From the NCBI GenBank assembly GCA_016839555.1, contig JAEOUA010000011.1, positions 186,001 to 250,000 on the forward strand: a stretch of DNA of 64,000 nt, in the 5' to 3' direction. This DNA is from Promethearchaeota archaeon. GTDB taxonomy: Archaea; Asgardarchaeota; Lokiarchaeia; Sigyniarchaeales; SOKP01. Within the stretch, counting starts at the first letter, position 1. Each line of letters opens with the position of its first letter. A model generated the notes under the pieces. The model ran no database searches and was not told where the DNA came from. It was given only the letters and a program-made list of their open reading frames with translations. Positions 60,631 through 64,000 of the stretch are shown one piece after another. A program made the position numbers and the translations under genes.

Positions 60631-61845
60631 TTAATTAATTGTTATCGGATATTGACCGAAATCTTCTACAGCGTGATTATAAGCTTCAAAATTCTCCAAT
60701 TTACACCATTGTGTCACTGAATGTGAAGAAGATATAATATGCCCTCCATCTCTCGATACATTTTCTAATAAATATTTAACATAATCATAATTATCCTTAG
60801 CGGTACCATGTGTTAATAAGGGGATTGGAACATTTCCAACTAATGTGATTTCATTACCATACTTACGTTTAATTTCTACAATATCGTTCCCCGCAGCTTT
60901 CTCGATAGGATGGAGCGCATCAAGACCTGTATCGATAATATCTTGAAAAAGTTCCATTACATAACCACATGAGTGCATCATTACATAGCCATCAAGCTGG
61001 TGAACTTTCTGACAAAATTTTTTAATCCCTGGCTTAAAAAATTCACGAAACATTTTAGGAGAAATTATACTGCGCCCCTTATATCCCAGATCACAAGTCA
61101 TATAGATGAATTTTCCCCCTCTTTCAAGGATTTTTTCAGCTACAATAATAGAATAGTCATTCAATTCTTTCACTATCTTTTTTATAAAAGCTTTATTTTT
61201 CACTAACAATTTAAATAGAGTTTCAAATCCAAATATTCCACACAATTCTTCGAAAAATGCACAGCCAAAAACGGAAAATATGGGAACAATATCTAATTCC
61301 ATACATTTTTTTACCGCATCTTCAACTAATAAGAAATTACCTGGATGTTCTCCGTCAAATTCTATATATTTATCCCAATCTTCTGGAGTTCTGAAAAAAC
61401 CATGGCGAGTATGAGCTCCATCTTGACTTACTTTCCATATTAATCTCCCATTTGGTCCACGAAGAATATTTCCATCTTGTTCACTATAAAAATCTTGAAA
61501 AAATTCATCTTTTAAAACAATAGGTAGGCCGGGGACATATAAAAACATGTCATAATTATAATCCCTGTGAATCTTACTCATACTCTCAACATCTGGAATT
61601 GCACTCCTAAACACATTCCTGCCCTTCTTCGCATATTTTTTAAATGCTGTAAATAATTCAGGATTTTTATGAAGAAGATCAATTTGTTTTGGACTAAAAA
61701 GAAAAACAGTAGAGGGTTCAATCTGTCCTCTAATGATAGGATTCAACTGTGGAATTTCTATTGAGCCCTCATACTTTGGCACCCTGTCTGGAATTTGTTT
61801 TTTAAAGGCGGCTTCAATTCTGCTATGAGAATTCCAAATAGTCAT
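60631..61845 (-). CDS. UroD-superfamily methyltransferase-like protein, second of two
   Basis: A 404-residue UroD-like barrel protein distinct from the gene at 54176. It starts NSHSRIEAAFKKQIPDRVPK. The zinc-type motif is MMHSCGYVMELF (His-x-Cys-Gly). At the position where the other copy has a third Cys, this one reads LVGNVPIPLL, so the ligand set differs and one ligand may come from elsewhere. It could be a methyl-corrinoid methyltransferase or a relative with another function. It follows the histone-like gene convergently. No operon partner on its strand within 100 bases. Confidence 0.75.
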   Translation of the reverse strand: MTIWNSHSRIEAAFKKQIPDRVPKYEGSIEIPQLNPIIRGQIEPSTVFLFSPKQIDLLHKNPELFTAFKKYAKKGRNVFRSAIPDVESMSKIHRDYNYDMFLYVPGLPIVLKDEFFQDFYSEQDGNILRGPNGRLIWKVSQDGAHTRHGFFRTPEDWDKYIEFDGEHPGNFLLVEDAVKKCMELDIVPIFSVFGCAFFEELCGIFGFETLFKLLVKNKAFIKKIVKELNDYSIIVAEKILERGGKFIYMTCDLGYKGRSIISPKMFREFFKPGIKKFCQKVHQLDGYVMMHSCGYVMELFQDIIDTGLDALHPIEKAAGNDIVEIKRKYGNEITLVGNVPIPLLTHGTAKDNYDYVKYLLENVSRDGGHIISSSHSVTQWCKLENFEAYNHAVEDFGQYPITIN

Positions 61846-61979
61846 TATCTAACTCATTAATTCAAAATAATATAAATAAATAATTAAAGAAATAAATAAT
61901 ATCAAAAAAATCATTTAATTATTAATTAAGAATTTTAAGTTATTCAAAATTAAATGTTTCTATAATATTAAATCTTTTT

Positions 61980-62780
61980 TCATTTTTCCAAGAATTCTAT
62001 TAATCGAGAAAGCACTTTATCAGTTTCGTGAGCAAACAGCGCATGAGCAGTATTTTCAAACATCGCTAATTCTGAATTTGGAATTAATTCATGGAGAACC
62101 TCAGCATTTTTAGAAGGCATAAGCACGTCCTTTTTTCCTTGCATAATTAACGTTGGGATAGTTAAATTTTTCAACTTTCTACATGTGTTATGTTTAAATA
62201 AAGCCTTTCCTTGCAGTTCATAAACCTGATCCGAGATTGGATATTTATTCATATTTTCTTTTGCTTCCTCGATTTGATTAGCATAACTTTTAATAAAATC
62301 CTCTGTATAGAGAAGAAGAATTGTTTCCTCAGTTATCTCATTTCTGGAACGTCCCTCTCTCGGTTTTAAAAGAATTTTCTGGACTTCGGGGCCTGGTGGA
62401 ATAAACTTTGTGCCCCCACAAGATGTGGAACATAAGACAAGTTTTATTACCTTTTCAGGAAAATTAAGAGCCACTTCTTGGGCTATCATTCCTCCCATGG
62501 AAACTCCCAGAATATAAGCTTTTTGTATATTTACTTTATCCATTAGATTTACCACATCTTCAGCTAAATCCTTCATCGTAAATTCCTCAGCAACAACATC
62601 AGATCTACCAGTTCCTCTATTATCTAAAATCATAACTTTAAATGTATTACTTAGTTGATTAATTAAGTCTTCGCCCCACCATTCGGAATTCGCCCCTAAC
62701 CCAATTATCATTACTAGAGGGATTCCTTCTCCACTTATTTCATAATATATTTCAAATCCATTAATTTTTACTTTAGGCAT
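61980..62780 (-). CDS. Alpha/beta-fold hydrolase
   Basis: A 266-residue alpha/beta hydrolase. The oxyanion strand is VMIIGLGANSEWWG, the DNRGTGRSD motif follows the next strand, the nucleophile Ser is in LGVSMGGMIAQE (S95 from this start), and the acid and His are in GKKDVLMPS and NTAHALFAHETD. This is the build of bacterial esterases, lactonases and dehalogenase-type hydrolases. I start at the ATG at 62780, ten bases after AAAGGA; a TTG at 62789 would overlap that site. No signal peptide. Substrate unknown. Confidence 0.85.
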   Translation of the reverse strand: MPKVKINGFEIYYEISGEGIPLVMIIGLGANSEWWGEDLINQLSNTFKVMILDNRGTGRSDVVAEEFTMKDLAEDVVNLMDKVNIQKAYILGVSMGGMIAQEVALNFPEKVIKLVLCSTSCGGTKFIPPGPEVQKILLKPREGRSRNEITEETILLLYTEDFIKSYANQIEEAKENMNKYPISDQVYELQGKALFKHNTCRKLKNLTIPTLIMQGKKDVLMPSKNAEVLHELIPNSELAMFENTAHALFAHETDKVLSRLIEFLEK

Positions 62781-63045
62781 TTTTTTCAAATCCTTTTGAG
62801 AATTTAATTTGATTTAAATTAAAACATATGATTTCATGAAAAATACAAATTTTTACGATATAAAAAAACCTTTTTTACATATAAATGATACTAAAATTGT
62901 CTTAATTTATATTGAATTTCTCAATTTTTCTTAAGTGTGAAAATTTGTTGATATTACCTCAAAAAATTAGAAAATCAAAAACCACTTACTTTTTATATGC
63001 TAATATAAATATTCTTTATACAGCACACAATCTTATATGAAGGAA

Positions 63046-63128
63046 AGTAGTCCCCCTTAAATAAACGTTCAAATACAAATCGCCTGAAGCATATCTTTTT
63101 CTTACCTTAGAACGTTTATTTAACTACT
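63046..63128 (+). ncRNA. Candidate small RNA or leader with a 19-bp imperfect stem-loop
   Basis: Left arm AGTAG + TCCCCC + TTAAATAAACGTTC (63046-63070) pairs with right arm GAACGTTTATTTAACTACT (63110-63128): 19 pairs with a six-base bulge TCCCCC and a 39-base loop. A T-rich run (63129-63142) follows on the plus strand and a TATA-like TTTTTATATG lies near 62991, the order expected for a short independent transcript. It lies in the 392-base gap between the alpha/beta hydrolase and NikR-like genes. The remainder of the gap shows nothing else. It could instead be a leader structure on the minus strand. Confidence 0.4.
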
Positions 63129-63172
63129 CTCTCTTTTTTTTTAAGGTTTATCTGTTTAAAATTAGATAGTAG

Positions 63173-63685
63173 CTATTTCAACTTTTTGCTGTCAATTTCT
63201 TTATCAATAATAAAAAGTCCTATGGAATGGACGCTTTTTAACCGTTCTAGAGTCTTTTTTAATTCCTTAACCCTCTCATAAGGGCCATTTACTGCAATAA
63301 TTTCTACGCATTTATCGTATTGAATATGAATGTGCATCGTAGAAATAATAATATTTAAGTAGTGATGTTCTATATCGGTTTTCAAAAGTTCATCTGATTT
63401 TATAACACTTGCATAACTGGGCCTACTGCTAAAATCATGTTCATGCTTGTGGGAGTCATCATGTTGGTGGGTGTCTTCAAAATGTTCGTGGCTATAAATC
63501 ATAGAAATACAGCCCACTACATCTCCAGGTGTTTTGGGAATGTTTTCTTGCATAGAAATATATCTATGCATAGCTTTTCGGACGGCATCAGAGCGAGAGA
63601 TATCTAATTTTTTCCTAAATGCTTCAAATTCTTCATATAGATTCTTGGGAAGCGAAATAGTAAATCTTTTGTATTCTTCACTCAT
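63173..63685 (-). CDS. nikR: NikR-type nickel-responsive regulator with histidine-rich loop
   Basis: A 170-residue ribbon-helix-helix/ACT protein. Residues 1-50 form the DNA-binding part (FTISLPKNLYEEFEAFRKKL), residues about 55-140 the nickel domain. The nickel ligands are recognisable: His at 107/108 (EHHYLNIIIS), H118 and H120 (STMHIHIQYDKC) and C126. Between the first strand and its helix is an extra histidine-rich loop (HEHFEDTHQHDDSHKHEHD, residues 66-84) absent from E. coli NikR, which may store or sense additional metal. NikR represses nickel uptake genes; no nickel transporter is in view, so its targets may lie beyond the right edge or elsewhere. Confidence 0.88.
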   Translation of the reverse strand: MSEEYKRFTISLPKNLYEEFEAFRKKLDISRSDAVRKAMHRYISMQENIPKTPGDVVGCISMIYSHEHFEDTHQHDDSHKHEHDFSSRPSYASVIKSDELLKTDIEHHYLNIIISTMHIHIQYDKCVEIIAVNGPYERVKELKKTLERLKSVHSIGLFIIDKEIDSKKLK

Positions 63686-63726
63686 ACTTTTTTTAAATTG
63701 CTTATATTAAATAAGGATTTTATAAT

Positions 63727-64000
63727 TTATTTTGCTATAAAAACGGCAATTGGGACACTAGCTTCGCGCCACTGAGCAATCTTCCCAGAATATTCGAAAT
63801 CTAGTTTTGAGCGACCGTGATCACCGAGGATAATCATTAATGAACCAGGCCTGAGCTGTTTATAATTTGTTTTAATCCATTTATCAGTTCTTAATATTAA
63901 CTTCTCGATTAATTCTTCTGGAGTGCGTTGTTTTAATCGTTGTTGTTGTTTATGAAGATTTTCGAAATCAAGATAGTGCATCCAAGTAAGGTCATAATTG
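63727..64000 (-). CDS. Alkaline-phosphatase/phosphodiesterase superfamily protein, 5' end outside window
   Basis: The frame runs from the right edge to a stop at 63727, with at least six in-frame codons (NYDLTW) before the ATG at 63981; the gene therefore begins beyond the window. The visible 90 residues are the C-terminal end of an alkaline-phosphatase-fold domain: WMHYLDFENLHKQ, then SLMIILGDHGRSKLDF, where the DHG motif supplies a metal-binding Asp-His. Likely a nucleotide pyrophosphatase, phosphodiesterase or related metal-dependent enzyme. It is upstream of the NikR-type gene on the same strand with 41 bases between, so the two may share a transcript. Confidence 0.65.
   Translation of the reverse strand, partial: NYDLTWMHYLDFENLHKQQQRLKQRTPEELIEKLILRTDKWIKTNYKQLRPGSLMIILGDHGRSKLDFEYSGKIAQWREASVPIAVFIAK

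Noticed and set aside
63046..63128. CRISPR-like repeat pair
   Set aside because: The two copies are inverted, not direct, there are only two of them, and no cas gene is nearby.
63046..63128. Classical NikR operator
   Set aside because: NikR sites have short half-sites separated by about 16 bases; here the arms are long and 39 bases apart, and the sequence does not match GTATGA-N16-TCATAC.
1..64000. tRNA, rRNA or insertion sequence
   Set aside because: No GC-rich cloverleaf-like stretch, ribosomal RNA segment, transposase or target-site duplication was recognised by eye; small or unusual tRNA genes with introns could still have been missed.

Overview
The window comes from an AT-rich archaeal genome (roughly 30% GC by eye), most probably an Asgard archaeon of the Lokiarchaeia/Promethearchaeota type. 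The archaeal side rests on archaeal uS15 and eS1 ribosomal proteins, an RPB9/TFS-type zinc ribbon, Shine-Dalgarno and TATA-like signals, and many zinc-ribbon proteins. The Asgard side rests on eukaryote-like parts: four scattered longin-like proteins, a RING-like finger, a BUD23-type methyltransferase and RNase III. No rRNA, tRNA, CRISPR array or insertion sequence was recognised. Both edges cut genes: the first is open to the left edge and the last to the right edge.

Layout. 0-9 kb: a six-hairpin-glycosidase-like protein, a radical SAM/BUD23-like methyltransferase pair, a lone CheY-like receiver, a 40-residue membrane protein behind a 22-bp palindrome, an LmbE-type deacetylase and two nucleotide-sugar dehydrogenases (likely surface-glycan sugar supply). 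9-23 kb: a NifX-like protein, ornithine carbamoyltransferase, a RING-like protein, an SRPBCC/longin pair, two permeases, isocitrate dehydrogenase, a rubrerythrin-like protein with three rubredoxin ribbons, a slipin, a glycerophosphodiesterase, an RPB9/TFS-like ribbon, SCP2 and RNase III.

23-41 kb is the most striking region. A one-strand, tightly spaced five-gene locus encodes a MacB/LolD-type ABC ATPase, two approximately 985-residue FtsX-like permeases, a 1305-residue membrane-anchored surface protein, and a 1539-residue subtilisin-like protease. The protease spans the membrane and carries two zinc ribbons on its cytosolic tail. A convergent gene encodes an eight-repeat beta-propeller surface protein whose repeats are almost identical except at two positions that vary strongly. 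The ABC/protease locus is my best candidate for an undescribed system: a cell-surface mechanotransmission, release or processing machine.

41-64 kb: an alcohol-dehydrogenase/MFS chimeric remnant, housekeeping enzymes (XTP pyrophosphatase, saccharopine-dehydrogenase-like, acyl-CoA dehydrogenase, sirtuin), a nucleotidyltransferase-HD fusion, the uS15-eS1 pair, three further longin-like proteins, two UroD-type methyltransferase-like proteins with a B12/radical SAM enzyme nearby, a family 2 glycoside hydrolase with a C-terminal membrane hairpin, a Bd0055-type single histone fold, an alpha/beta hydrolase, a long imperfect stem-loop that may be a small RNA, a NikR-type nickel regulator with a histidine-rich loop, and part of an alkaline-phosphatase-superfamily enzyme. 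All functions are inferred from sequence patterns read by eye; no database search was run.
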